From NCBI GenBank assembly GCA_963070105.1, contig OY718803.1:6120507-6184506 (forward strand): a DNA stretch of 64,000 bases, read 5' to 3'. Made by a program: the position numbers and the translations under genes. Position 1 is the stretch's first letter. Each line of letters starts with the position of its first letter. This DNA is from Litomosoides sigmodontis (lineage: Eukaryota > Nematoda > Chromadorea > Rhabditida > Onchocercidae). Below, piece after piece: positions 1 through 14,000 of the stretch. The notes beneath the pieces were generated by a model. That model was given only the letters and a program-made list of their open reading frames with translations, had not been told where the DNA came from and searched no databases.

Positions 1-3000
1 CAACGAATGATGAATTGTTGGGTTGGATCGTAGGAAGGTGGGGATGGGCGAAGGGGAATTACAGAGGGACGAATCGCTCAGGTGCATCATCACCGTCTTC
101 CAAGTCATATACATCACTACGTCGGTTTTCCAAATCAAACGTTTCATGCCGTCATGGATTGATTTCCTTTTCTTTCTCTTAGCCTGGCAACTTAATCTTT
201 CCCTCCGCAACTATCAGTTTGAAAGGAACACTAACTAATCTTTCTACCTTTAGAATTTCTTCCTCACAACTAGACATACTCTATCGTAATTATCGTTAAA
301 TCAGTTTATTTGATTCATCATTGCAGAAAGCTTGCCTTAGTTGTTTTTCACTCCTTGTGCTCTCGTCAATTTTGATTGTAATCAAATCAGAAGGAAACAT
401 ACTTTCCTGTATCTTTTTGTCTGTTAATTATTGCAAATGCTGCAATTATCAATCTTAAGATGCTAAGAAGGTGGAAGAAAAGTGAAAAGTGATGATGGGG
501 GCTTTGCAACATTGAAATTGCTTTGGTATTAGCGCCTATTGCATTTATTGTCTTGTCTTATTTGCGCTTCTCTTCAAATTGCCACATTCCTTCCTATCGC
601 CCTGTTAGACTTCTTAATGTGTAATTAGAGGTTCAGTGAGGTAGGACGAGGTAACTAAGGTGACGAGCGAGGAGAAGAAACGAAACGACAATTGTCGGCA
701 ACATTAAGAAGGACCTGTGAACCTCACATTACAAACAAATGATGGAAAGAGAGAGAGAAGAGTCTGGAAGTGGAGGGAAGAGAGAAATGAGTAAAATAAA
801 ATAAATGAAGGGAAAAATGAGATGATTAACGAAGGTCATATACAATTAATGTTCTGCCACATTGTGTATATTTCAAACTGCGAGGAGCTAAGGGACGTGC
901 GGAGCCGGAGATTACCGAAAAGCAGGGAACGCTAATGGTAATAGTGGGGAACAGCGAATGTTGTTCACGGTACTAGTGAAATCACAACTGTCATTACAGT
1001 CGTATAAATTTGCTGACGCTGAAATGACGGAACGGAATTGTTTACCTTTTAAAATTAATAAGTAAATGTGTTGAGATATATTTCAAACATGATAATTCGA
1101 ACGTCGGAGGCTTTTTCTTTGATGGTCAATTAGTTGTATTGGAATAAAAATGGTAGAAGTGATTGATCATATTGCTTCTAAAGTAACCACTTTGCTGACC
1201 TTTCCATCGTTAAGAGTTCGGTTTTCTAGTTTAGCCTGAATTCAGAAAATGAATTCGCTTATGTAATTTTGCTTTGGGAGGCTCCTGTAACTAGTTCTGA
1301 CTTCATTGGCGGGTCCTTTAATGTAACATATTCCTTCGTATTATATGACTGAGGTAAATTAGGATTTGGCTATTTTAGCGTGGTAATTTGCCCTTCCTAA
1401 CCAGGAAATAAGTGCTTTGGTATTCAACATTTCAATACGTAGCTCATAAGCCAGCCCTTTTTTCAGTTTAAGTTTAGGGAAAATTGAAACCTTCCTTATT
1501 TCGAAACTCTTTCTTCAAAGATCTTTGCTTCAAAAGTTATTTTTCATTGAATTAAGAATAATAACTTAATTTCACTTTTTATTTCCTATGCTTTCTGAAT
1601 GTAAATCTTTATTTATTATTTGCGTGTCGTGAAACACTGAAAAAAGTCTGTTTATTCGTGTAAACAGATAGATTGATACTGCAATAACCTCAGTTTCTTA
1701 CGAGTAAGCTCTAATAGCAATAGACAGTTCAGCGGTATTTCATTCCCATAATTTGACTGTAAGTATCCGTTGCTAACGATTCTTCTGCGTGACGTAGTCA
1801 TTTTGTACCTAACGAGTTCGTAAGTGTTGTATGCACTGGCAATTTTCTATTTGACTAAATGGGTTGTTTCTGCGTGTTGACTGGTTATAATTAAGCAAAC
1901 AATGGCTATACTAACGCACAGGAAGGAGAGCTCAGTGGTTGAGTAACAATGACAGTTTTGTAATTTTAATTTTCGTGTGCTTGGTCTCCTCGACCGGCCA
2001 GCCTGCTTATCTTCCTATAACACTCCTTCCTTCCTTCATTTTTAACGAGATGATGATTTTAATAATTCGCTGTAGCAAGAGCGCAGCAATTGTGTAAGTC
2101 AAATTGTATAATTGAAAAGGGTACCTTTACCACCACTTAAACCCACCCTTCCCTCCCCTTCTTTTATTGAATCGAACTGAACAAAAATCTGTTTAACCAA
2201 CACAAGGGACACATTTATGCAAATTTGCAGTTGTTGCTTGAGATTTCAATCCTTTGTTAATGATCGTGACATTTTGATTACCTTAATTATCATTAGAAGT
2301 ATGACTACATTAGCATCATCCCGTGGTCTAAGCGCTGGTTTTTTCGATCCGTTTTTCTTTCCGTACTGGTAAATATAGCTACTAATCTTAATTATTATCT
2401 AGAGATTCGAATAATCTTTAAGCTTTGAGGTTTTCAGGGTTGTTTCTTATTACAACGATTATTGTTAGATCATATCGAATTTGATGCAAAATTTTTCTGT
2501 GAATTTATGAAATTGTTATTGTTGCTGCGGAAAAATTAGAAAGAAATCAGCTATGCTTTCATCAAGGAGCTGGTAGCTCTTTAGCATTATCGTCGTAATT
2601 ACTGCAATTAGTTCATTTAATGCCATTTTTATAGAAATTTTGTTTTTTAATTTCCACACCGTTGAATTTATTTTGCTATATTCGGCGAGTAGCGGACGAT
2701 TTTTAAATTATTTCAACGCTGAAATAATTATGATTGAAAGAGATTTTAAATGCATATGTAATAGAAGTATTGAACGCATAAACCAGAAATTTAATTTTAA
2801 CTAAAATTCTATTTAAAAAAAAAGAGGAGGAATTTTACAGTGACAATGCCGGCAATTCATTCTACTCCTTTTTCCCATCCTTTAATTGATGTATTAGATT
2901 GAGAGGAGCAAAAAAGTCACGATTATCGTCTGACATTTCATACACTTTGTACCCTCTGGTGGTTCATTCTGTGCTCTGGTAGTTCCTGATGGTCAGGTCT

Positions 3001-3658
3001 CGTCAGATTAGTGATTGATTACATCATTGATCGAGTCATAAAAGGCAAGAGTGAGAGAGAAGAGTGTCGCAGTTGAGGTTTTTTAATTTGTTAAAGCAGA
3101 TGAGGAAGGGTTTCATTTGTTTGTTTAGTAACAATCATAACTTCAAATATTCATCATTGGACGTAAATTCAGCAGTCATCAGGAGAGTTATTACTGGTAC
3201 TAATGCGCCGCTCATCATCACATATTAATAATAATGAGTTCAAATGGATGCGCGCATATATCCCTCTCTCCCTCTCTCTCTATTTGTTATTATGCTCTAT
3301 TTGTTATTGTGCTTGTTTGGATTTGAATGTTTAGAAGGGATAAGTTTTAATGAATGAAATTTCATCGTGGACGATTGCATGAAATCGATCAATCAATACT
3401 CCAAAAATTATTCAAAATATTTTTATTTGAAAAAGGGAAAATGAAAGAGGAGAGGAAGTCTAAAATGATTATATTAATTTCATCTGAATGACTGCTAGTG
3501 TGATTTCCGCTCGCTATAATAAATTTTTTTCTTTTTTTCTCCACCTCTTCCACGTATCTCCATTTCCCATTAATGTTTCTGCAATCTTATCGAGGATTTC
3601 GCTTCTCTGTAAATTCATACATTTCCACAGCTGCTTATCGAATTTGAAAGATTGATAG

Positions 3659-3725
3659 CAATAATAATAATAATAATGTCCTTAATAATAATAGTGATAA
3701 TAATGATAACGACAGTAATGACCAT
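3659..3725. repeat. Imperfect ATA/ATG trinucleotide repeat
   Basis: Runs of ATA triplets interrupted by TGA/ACG units (ATAATAATAATAATAATG, then variants). A degenerate microsatellite in non-coding DNA. Confidence 0.7.
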
Positions 3726-4730
3726 AATAATTTGATTTCTGACTGTAAAAATTAGATGGATAGGGGGAATTAGCTGATAAGAAAGTTATTGCTATCAATC
3801 AATCTCAATAATCACTTTGTTTCGAAAGTGAGGAGGTTACCTGCGTTTTCCATCCATTTTGGAATACCTCAGTCAAGTAGGCCTATTTCAACAATACGCC
3901 GATATTTTCGGATCATTCAATCAGTCTTTTTTAATTTTGATTCATTTCATTACTTATATGATAGTGATAAAGCTTATAAGCTTGATAACAGCAGTAGCAG
4001 CAGCACTTATATGATAGCGCTAGCGAATATCGATATACTTGTTCTCTCCTCCTTTCCTCCTTTTTTATGGTTTTTTTTCTCTCCTACATTGTTCAATCGT
4101 TTGGTACGGATGAAAAATAGGGCTGACGCGCAAAAGTCACACTAAAGTCATCAGGTCTTAGAGGGATCGATGATTGACGCATGTAGCATACGATGACAAA
4201 AGCCCATTTAGGTTTACTTAGCAAGTGGATCTCAAGTCTTTCTTTCCCCTTCTACTGGCTCCAGCCTAAAGGAATCACTGGATCATTTGTCCAAAAAAGT
4301 CTTGAATTCCTTCTCATACTTGTCTTTGCTTAGCTTGCTTGACGTTTCGCAGTTAGAAGTGCGATCATTTACATCACCCATGTCAAGTTGTCACTCTCTG
4401 AATCACATAATGCTTCTTCTCTTCCTCCTCTCTCTCTTCCATTTAACTGAACTCGTCAGTGTTGCACCTTTTTTTAACTGCTAAATTTTCTTCAAGGACT
4501 TCTCCCTCTCACTGCTCAATTGCTCTCCCTGATCGCCTTCTCGCTCTCTCTCCAATCTCCACTCTCTTCCTTTCCCATTTTTGGTATGTTACGGGTGACG
4601 GATGCGCGCAGGAAATTTACATTTTGCCAATTAGTTGAGAGACATGAAGCTGCCAGAAATCTCCCCTTTTGACTTTTCCCAAATGAGATGAAACGAGGCG
4701 CGGAGCAGAAAGGAAGGAATTTTTCCATTG

Positions 4731-4788
4731 AACGGAACGGAACGGAACGGACGGAATGGAATGGAATGGAAAAGCAAAGCAAAGCACT
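4731..4788. repeat. Compound pentanucleotide tandem repeat
   Basis: About four GGAAC units run into about four GGAAT units and then three AAAGC units. The stepwise change of the unit looks like a tandem array that expanded after successive substitutions. Confidence 0.75.
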
Positions 4789-4811
4789 TCCCTATCTTTT
4801 TCTTCTCTTTC

Positions 4812-4842
4812 CCTCCCTCCCTCTCTCTCTCTCTCTCTCCTC
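4812..4842. repeat. CT-rich microsatellite
   Basis: CCCTCC-type sequence passes into about nine CT dinucleotides. Simple sequence without coding potential. Confidence 0.7.
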
Positions 4843-5696
4843 ACTTTTAGCACTTCAATTGATGAGAACGACCCTCCACACATTCAGCCCATATATACTC
4901 ATCCATTCACATACATACAAATGTTTGAAAATTGCGATTTCCATTGCATTTTTTCTTGCTGGATTTCCCTTCCCTTAATTTTGAGGAGCCAAAGGAGCAG
5001 TTTGACCGTTGCTCTGACACATTCCTGTCATCTCCTTTTACCTCCTCCTCGCCTTTCCTCGAAAAAACAAAAGAGAAAGTTGCTTAAAAGAAGCACGATG
5101 CTTTACTTCGTCGCTTGGCATCTTCTCTCCTCCTTTCTCTCCCCCTCCCCTTCTCTCCCTCTCCTATTTTCTCTCTCATTTTGTCATACAATACTACATG
5201 CTCATTACTACTACCTACCTTCTGTTACGCTTTTCAAAACATTCTGCAATTGTAAGCATAAGTACGCCGGTGAAGTGAGTGTTAAGGAAAACTGCGTCAA
5301 TTAAGTAACTCTTCTTGAAAAATGGATCGTTTCGACATTTCCGTCTTTTGCTGTCTGTTAGATATCACGTAAGACTGCTGCAATGCTAATTGTTATAGAT
5401 TGCAGTGGTACATGCGTAAGTATCCGACGGTACCTCTGATCATGGAAGCTTATATCAGACAATCAATCCTCCACCACAATGTGCTTGCTTGCACGCACGT
5501 GCAGCACAATGCGTGCACTAAATCGATCGCTTAAACTTCCCATTTCTGTTAGCTTAAAAATGAATTGTTCTGTGTGGCTCCACACGCTATCGTTTCATGG
5601 AAGCTAAAGCTTGCAAAAGATTGACACAACGAGCGAGGCGCTGCGAATAGTTGATTAAACGACGTGAAAAGATTAATTTTATAAAGTAATTAAGAG

Positions 5697-6136
5697 ATGC
5701 TGAAAGTGCTTCTGCTTTTTCTAATATGCCAATTAACGTGTCATTGTTCTGCCAAATTCGGGATATTGGACCGAATATGTAAAAATTCGCATATGCAGAA
5801 GATTAGAGGTCAGATTGCGAAAACACTGACGACAATTGCGCACTTATATGGTGCAATGAAATTAGCTGACTACGTCCTCTCTACAAATTCCAAAGTTTTT
5901 TCCTTCCTTTGATTTTACGTAATGTGCTCCGATAAAATCAGATATTTTGGACTTAGCAAATTTTGGTATTATTTACTTGAATTTGATAATTAATTACAGG
6001 CTGGTACTGCTATGATGCAAAGACAAAAAAGCTCTCACCTGTGTACCGTACCAATAATGAGTCTCTCATTCTTCCTAACTATCATCAGTATCACCTGCTA
6101 TCATTGCTATCCTACGATAATGTTAGCCATGAGTGA
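5697..6136 (+). CDS. Candidate small secreted protein (two exons, uncertain)
   Basis: Not recognised as any family. Exon 1 (5697-5778) starts MLKVLLLFLICQLTCHCSA, a good signal peptide: Lys near the N-terminus, a hydrophobic core and a small-residue cleavage site. A GTAAAA donor follows. Exon 2 (6000-6136) follows an ATTACAG acceptor, stays in frame with exon 1, begins WYCYDAKTKKLSPVYR and ends at TGA. The product would be about 72 residues with two Cys in the mature part. The intron (221 nt) is of normal size for this locus. The exon pair is short, has no visible homology support and lies upstream of the first supported zfh-2 exon, so it may be a chance open frame. Confidence 0.3.
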
Positions 6137-6628
6137 TAATTAATTTCCATTCCCACTATCATTCTGCAGAAATAATTCATCCTTTTGAATATCATCGGTG
6201 CATATCAACGAAAGTTTTTCATTGCTGTTCGTCAGCTTTTCCCAGAACTATTCATTTCACCACATTTCCCTCTCTCCTCAGTAACCCTAATCTCTCATCA
6301 TAAAGCTTTTCTCCTAACCTTTCTTTTTTCCTCCCATTTTTTCTGCATTTTCCAAGGATTGATTTGATCATCCCTACAGATGCTTCTCACATAAACTTAT
6401 TTTATTAGTCAAAACATACTTTTTTTCCGTTTGATAGCCCAAAAAATAGCCTACCATAACGAATTGTTCGGAAGAATTTGGGAAGAGAAACGTTCGAGAA
6501 ACTGCTCAGATAATTGTTGCTTGGAATTTGAAGTAAAATTAGCATTTAGCTTAAGAGAACTAATTATGTCACTGATAGTTTGGTGCAACATCAACGTTAG
6601 CGAAATTATTCATATCTTTTCTTTTCAG
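6137..6628. other. Gap before first supported zfh-2 exon
   Basis: Contains one open frame from about 6431 (IAYHNELFGRIWEEK) preceded by an AG. With a GTTCGA donor near 6491 it could be an upstream coding exon of the zfh-2 gene in the right phase, but no family similarity supports it. Otherwise nothing recognisable. Confidence 0.35.
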
Positions 6629-7412
6629 AAACGCTGGAAGAGGATGAAATTAAGGATTGCGCAGAAAATTTTAATATGAATGAGGCGGCATATTGCTGTC
6701 AGCACTGCAACTTCATTACCAGTAAGTTTTTTTCTATTTCAGATGAACTTTTCCAATTCAGAAGCTTTCGTTAGCTCCTTAAATGAATACCTACTAGAAT
6801 ATTGAAAAAATTTCAAAATTTGTATGGGAATATTGCAAAATTTATATAGAATGGAAAAGTCAACAAATAATGGTTAAGGTTTCTTTTGAGCTATCGAAGG
6901 GACAAAGTACAGCTGATAAGAAAGTGACTGATCACTCATGTTGTATAATAAAGCGTTGTTAGTTTCCTGTTTACTCATTTCCTCTTTGGTTGGATTTCGA
7001 AATTACATCTTTTCACGTCGTTTCTTTATTTATCAATGTTTCCACCTCTGATCGAAATTTTCTTCTAGGCTGAGAAAGACCTGACTAGTATGTGGTAGTT
7101 TGCAAGTTACTAAATTAATGAGCTTACTGTAATATTTAATCATCGCGGCACATTTTATTCTTCCTTCATTTGCGATGGATTAATTTCCAAAGTTTATCCA
7201 AAGAGTTCGCGCAACCAGAAATTATTAGTACTAAGCATGTCGATTTACAACGCTTGTTTCTCACAAACAAAATAAACTTAGTTCTAGGGAAAAGGAAGAA
7301 AAAGTGCAAACAATCTAAATAATATTTTAATATTAAATGAATGGTTTAAATTACGGAAGGATGAAGTGTGTTTATAGAATGTAATATTTCATATAAGACG
7401 GAAAGAGAGAGA

Positions 7413-7445
<33 letters not shown>

Positions 7446-10400
7446 GATGACATTGTGTGAAGCACATTTTACAGAAGGCGTATTTGTCACACTAGAAGGA
7501 GATGAGCAGAATTTCGTATTTCCTCAATTCCTGTCTTTTCTCCTGTTGCTCTTTGATGCTAGTTCATTGTTGGAGCGTTTGAGAAATTTCATCTTAAATT
7601 ATCCTCGTGTGATAGAAGTTGTCTTAGGCGTATGTATAACAGTGAAAGAGAATTTAGACTGATTTGATAAAGTTGCATCAAAGTTCAATCCATATGAAAA
7701 TTTAAATTAGGTCCACTTCATACATTTCTGGGAACTGTAATGTTGTGTTGTATAATGTCAAACTAGCTGGGAAGCCACTGAAGGCTTTCGAATATCAGCG
7801 TTCTTCTTCCGGTGACTTCTTACAGTATGAGATTTAGAAGGTCAATGATTGCTGGATGTAATTGTGGAATTGCTACTGTAATTTACTTCTTACATGTACT
7901 TCGTTTCATGCGCTATAACAACAAAATCAACAACAACACTCGCTAACAAGAGATGAAACATCCGTGACAAAGTGTTTTTTCTTTTCTTGCTTAAGGCTTT
8001 GTAATGTATTCGAACTTATTCCTTCTAGTAGATGAAATTACAGATAATAATTTACTGAGGGAAAGAGAGAGAGAGAGAGAGACAGTATTTTGCCTGTTAC
8101 GGATGGTTTTTGGTGGAGATGATGATAACGATGATATCACAGATCAATTTGGATTAGGAGGAAAAATTTTAAAAATTCTGCTTGTACAAGAGCTTTTTTC
8201 AATTATTATTAACTTTCGATTTTCATTACTTATCGTCGCACTTTATTAAACACACTTGACATCATCGTATGGCTTTTTTCGTGTTTCATTTTTGCACAGT
8301 TCTTTGAGTGGTAGGAGAAGAGGAGGGAGAGTTATGGAACAGTTGTTGTTTAGATTGAAATAAGAATACGGTAACTATCATGAATTAACTGAATCAGTTA
8401 ATCAGTATTTTACGATTCCAGGGAAACGTTATTCTGCTCCTGTTTGAGGAAGATTAGAGGTGTGATGGAAAGAGGTTGGATTGTTTTGTTTAGCAGAAGA
8501 AGAAGTCTCTGACTTCACCTCCATTGACTGGAATCCTCACCTCCGTCAGCGTTTAATGTGAGAAAGGAATGTCTTCCAGGCCTTCATCATCCATTCCTTC
8601 ATCTCCTTTTTTCAAAAAAAAGCCTGAGAATTGTTGTTGTCTTGTTGCCTGTGCGCACATTGTTGTACCTACAATTATCCCTTTCTCCTCCTCCTCTTCC
8701 CATCCGTTCCTTTCCGCATTATGTTAATAGTTGAAAAATAATAGATTACATACGGCGATTAAGTGCTTGGCCTGTGAAGTAGCACCAGCGCCAAGCCAAT
8801 CAACTCTATCTCCGATCGCGTAATGTTAAATTCTGAGGGTTTTTGAGTATCTTAAACTCACCGGCAAATAATACTATCTCGTTTGAAAGAAGGAAACAAA
8901 TATTTGAAATGAAAGTGTTGATGGTACAGGGAAATGATAAAATACAAGAGGAAAAGAGCAAGAAGTTTGTGAAAAGTTTATTCAAAGTGATCATCAATTT
9001 CAAAGTGACATCATTTCAAGCATATTATTCAATGTCACTGCACAGATACAATTCTGCCACATTTGTATTCCTTTATTTTTACCTCAAAGCTCGGCTAGCA
9101 TCCTGAAGATTCCGTCCTCGCACACGTTTTGCATCAGTTCGATTCGCAGGATATTCTCTTTGTATTCAGTTCAGTTCACTAATTGATGCTTTCCACAGGC
9201 TTCAACTTTAGTTTTTGTTCTTCTTAGGCTGATTCCAAGTTTTCTGGAATGCATGCTCTTCATTTTGCTCCGTGCTGTTACATATATTCAAGTCATTTGT
9301 GGGAAGATTCGCTACAAGGCTTTTGCAATGTCGTTTGTTTGATACACGAAACCGGCCGGTAGCATCACATTTAGTAATAAAAATCAAACTCCTCAAATTA
9401 CACTCTTTCAAAACATTATCAGCATTTCTTCTCTTCCTCTCTTTAATGCTTCTTTTTTTGTAAGCTGTAAGTGAAATTTTCATTTTTTAAAATTAAGCAC
9501 AGTGTTACAAGGTCAACAGAAAGAGAGGAATGAAAGGAGGTTTTTTACGTTAATTAGTGAAATTGCTAGCAAACTTCTGCCTTTCAAATTACTCATTTTT
9601 TTTGCCATAGTTACAGTCTGGTAAGTTTGCTAAGTTTCGTTTTTCTTATTTGAAACTCCTCTGTTAATCTGGTTGACCGTAGGGAACGGGTAGATCACTT
9701 TGATTCTCATTTATTTTCTATGCCTGAATTTCATTTCCAGGAGAGTTATGAAGTTATCCTTCCGTCTTGGCTAATGCGGCAATGTCATTTGCTACACCTG
9801 AAGTTTCCAAAAGGACGCTTTGTTCTGCGTTCCTCTTTGATGAATTACATTCTGGTAATTCTTCTCAAATTGGAGAAAGAAACATTTCCTTCATGCGGAA
9901 TTATCTCTTATCATCATTTATGGCTCCTGCAGGGTGTTAGCGGACAAGCCTATCTGTCGTTTACCTTTGAAATATTCAACCTTTCAAAGCTTTCTTAAAA
10001 AGGGGCAACATTCTGTCGTAGTTGCAATAAAAGGATTCTGTTAGCAAATGAATAATTTAAGGTTTTGTAAAATCTTGCGGCTATTTCAAAAGGAATGTTG
10101 TTTCTGTATTATCATTAACAAATAGTATAGGGTTGATATCAATATCACAAAAGCAAAAGAGGCCGTGCTTGTGCAGGTTTTTTTTTATTGAAAAATCTCC
10201 AAAAGCTCTTTTGCCCCGTTATAGCGGCAACTTGTGGCGACTTTTTGATGTAACCGACAAGCTAACCATTCTTTAGAAAAAATGACCAAAAAAAGAGAAG
10301 GAGCTGTTTCGCCCTGCTCGATATATTAGACTGCCTGGAGACATCCAAAAGTACACATCTTCTCCCATCAACAATGTATTAAAAAGGTGTCGACCGTAGT

Positions 10401-10927
10401 AGCTACCAATGGCTGAACGGTTGATAACATAAGAGCTTATCGTCAGCGGCAAACGTTTGTAACGTTATAAATTTAGATGTTAGAATTCATGACACTAAAG
10501 CTAAAATCAATAATCTTGAGCACCGTCGTTCCAGCCGACCCTTTTATCTCTTCTCGCACTGATAAGGAAAGCTACTGGTTTAGGCATCAGATGAAGTTAG
10601 GTATGCCAATTGATACTTCAATGGGAAAACTACCGATCGGAACGATTCATTCAATTTATTTATTTCGCTTCATATTGCCCAAAACCACTTTGCATTGATT
10701 GAATAAATACGTACAGAGAGGCGTAGCGGCAACTACCACCACCACATGGGGACCATATCATCTTCTTTATTTCATATATAAACTCATCATTTTTTTCGAT
10801 AAAATGCTTCCATCCGTTTGCGTTCGTCTTAATGCATTCGTCTTTGAGATTGTTTGCATTTGATTTCACCCCATCCTACCGATTATTACTATCAAAGTCA
10901 CAGATTTAAAAATTAACGTCTGTGGTA

Positions 10928-11007
<80 letters not shown>

Positions 11008-14000
11008 AAGCGATAGCTAAGATTACTTTTTGTGCTGAAGAAATGTCTAAAGAAATCTTCCAAAAGAGATTTCTTTCTGAGAAATAAAAGATGCCATAAG
11101 CGAATGGCTAGCGTCTTCATTTGATCCTTTGATGAAGTAGTAAGGTATACCTTCTTCGAGGCACACGCAAAATCATTTCAGTCTATTCCTCATTGCAATC
11201 CATTAGCTTTTCTCGGTCGTTCAACGGAGCAGTTCTCAGTTGGTCGTTATCTGTCTGATATCAGGTTGACTAGAGAGAAGCGTACTATCAATGGTTTGAG
11301 TAATTTGCGCTTAGTCGTTGGGTGGCTGTTTGTCTCGTTTCATTCCAATCTAGAAATTGCCTCATTACTTGTCTCGGCCGACACATTCTCATTTGACTAT
11401 TCTCTTTGTACTTTCTTGTACTATTTTCAAAGTTCTTCTCTTCCACTTCCTTTTCATCTCTTCCCCACACCTTTCTCTTTTCTTTTCTTTGTTCATCGGC
11501 ACTTTTTTATTCGAAAGAAAATTCCGATTCCGAAGTATATTAAGCAGTTTCACTTTGTCTACCCTTCATTACCTCACTGAAATTAGCGCACTGATCCGAG
11601 GATATGCTGACGATCGTCCGAGTGTGATGTGATGGTTGTGTGTGTGTGTGTGTGTGTTGAATTTTACTTGTGACGAAAGCTTCCTCCTTTCGATGTGGTG
11701 GTGGCATTCAGTTGATGGGATGAATCTTTTGGGCTAGAAAGTACGGCTTCTCCCAGAGATTTCCATGGTTTGTGCTCTCTGGGAGATGCTGAAAGTGCTG
11801 ATAATAGTTGTATCAAAAGTGTAAGGGAATGAATGGATTATTTCAGAAACGAAAACAGAATTTAGTGAGCACAAAAGAGTGGCGCATTCGACGAAGACCG
11901 ATGGTGAACCAGCAATGGCTGAACTCTGTCCCCTTTGTCCATGCAAATGTATCGAATTGCGTACACATCTTGCTCAGGTATCCCTCTCTTTTTACTAATC
12001 CATTCTCTGCCCAATAATGCTGGAATATGTAACAATGGCTGGTATTCTGTCGAACCAATTCCACCTTTTCTCCCTCTCTCCCTCTCTCTCTCTCTCTCTC
12101 TCGAAACCATCCTGTCCTTCCATAACTGATCCTAAAACTTTGAAATTAGTTCGTCATATGACAGAACACAGCAACATTGTATCAAAATTATGCTAACACA
12201 TCCTATAGAGCACGTTTTTTCTCATCCTCCCACGCTTAACACAACTTCCAACCATGAAGTGTTCAGTTGCACGGAGTTAAGGCCGTTGTTACAGAACAGT
12301 AACAGACGGTAAATTGCAGTAATAACACTAACAGTGTGGTAAATATAAGACCTGTTGAAAGTGAAATTTTAAAGTACAGGTCAGAATTTAAGAGATTAAT
12401 TTAACTCATTTCTTGCTCCTTTTTTTGAATACATTTTTTGTTCAACTTTCGCATAAAACGCATGTCATATACTCTTTTAGGAAAAATAAAAAAGTAACCA
12501 CTAGGCTTTGAACTCAGTGACTTTAGCGAAAAGTGTAAAACCGTCAGCTATGTGCGTGACAGGTTGCTTCATATTTTCTGCTATCATTTTTATTAACTTT
12601 AAAAGCAGTGGCCGTGACAGGTGCTGATGAAAGGAAAAATTTTGCGCTTAGAAGTAAATAATTAGCAATTATTTGTCCGACAATTTTTTTTTTTGAAACG
12701 CTCATTGACTTCTAGGCCTCTCCATAATTCATTTGAAATTCAGAGAAATAGAATGATTCGTTGAAATATCTTCATTTTTAACCAAAAAAAATATAGCCAA
12801 CGATATTTTATTCATATTGATTATCAGTGGGAAAAGAAAAAAAGACCTTATGGCTCACTTTGCGACACCATTCTCTTTACAGAAAGAACATGTAAATGAT
12901 GTTTTTAAACTGATACATACTATTAGGTTACCATATTAATTGAATACTTTGGTGCAAAAATAGAATCGAAAATGAAATTAGCGTGAACAAAAGAAATTCG
13001 ATTACGTTTTCTTTTGAACAAAGTGTTGAAGAATTGTGGAGAGCAGTGTGGCTACATTTCCACATTATTTCATCAATTTCGCCGTTCCTTCCATTAAGCT
13101 AATGAATAAGCCACACGAACAAAATTTCAATTTATGAGGTAATTTGTTTGAACACGAAGAAGGCAAGCTGGAAAACTTGATTTTGAACACTTAAAAAACG
13201 CTCCTCACTAATATTCCTCACCAACAGTACTGCAGCAGCACACTATCAAAGTACTGCAGCGCTTCATGTCATCCGCTTATATATTCTGCATGTTTCAATC
13301 GTCAGCTCCTCTTTCTCGGATGGTTTATTTCCAGTTATGGAATTTTTGAGGGTTAATAACTGTAAGCACTTCCATTTGCGAAGTTTTGGATGAGCTAATT
13401 TTGAACTCTCTTATCATTTGTTTAATTTCAGGAGCATAAGATAGCGGAAGAAGCAATTGAGCGGTTGCTTTTGAGTACTGCGTCATCTAGTCTGCTAAAC
13501 GATTCAACATCTGATAAGAGGTAAGCCTCTAAATGCTTTCTTCAGATGAACTGAATGGGCATAATTATTTGCGATAAATTAGAATGAGACAATATTACTG
13601 AAATTCGAAGAGTGCCCATACGTGATCCATAAGAGCTTATTTCGATCGTGGAATATTTCTCTTGAGTAATCGCTTATTGAAATGATGGAAATTGGAAGAA
13701 ATGTCAGTCAATTCCTGTAAATTGCAACAGCACAGCAGATGAAGAGAATGTTCTGAGTGTTGTAGCATTTACGAGACGAATTTTGCAACAAATTTAATAA
13801 AGTGAAAGAAATAGAAGTGGAAAATTAGCATATATTAATGCAGCAATTAAGTAGACGTAAGTGACGGAAATTTCTGCAAACTTCCACTATTTAAAATGAA
13901 AAAAAAAAGAACGCATATCATATGATATATATGTTCGATGCAATTTTTGCTTGTCGCGAGGGAGTGCTCTTTTCACAACTATTTCATTTCATTCATGACG

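Larger units (their letters stand above)
1..5696. other. Non-coding, repeat-rich 5' region
   Basis: No exon with convincing conservation was seen here. The stretch has AT-rich unique sequence, CT/GA-rich tracts, a run of ATA triplets and a compound pentanucleotide repeat. Long open frames around 4.5-5.3 kb are translations of CT-rich simple sequence (Ser/Leu/Pro/Phe runs on one strand, Arg/Glu on the other) and are not believed. It may be upstream regulatory DNA or a long first intron of the zfh-2 gene, whose 5' exon was not found. Confidence 0.5.
6722..11846. other. 5.1-kb intron of zfh-2 inside the first finger
   Basis: Sequence between the exon carrying the first Cys pair of finger 1 and the exon carrying its His pair. 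It holds several microsatellites and no recognised gene. Short open frames on both strands (for example 9208-9483 on the minus strand, 10477-10698 on the plus strand) lack any recognisable motif. Confidence 0.75.

Noticed and set aside
23..238. Frame at the window start ending in a GTGCAT donor, as a first zfh-2 exon
   Set aside because: One frame leaves the right phase for 6629, but the peptide is not family-like and the intron would exceed 6 kb.
4516..5304. Long open frames on both strands around 4.5-5.3 kb
   Set aside because: They are translations of CT/GA-rich simple sequence and lack any motif.
9208..9483. 91-residue minus-strand frame and overlapping plus-strand frame in the zfh-2 intron
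   Set aside because: Basic, low-information peptide without motifs or splice context.
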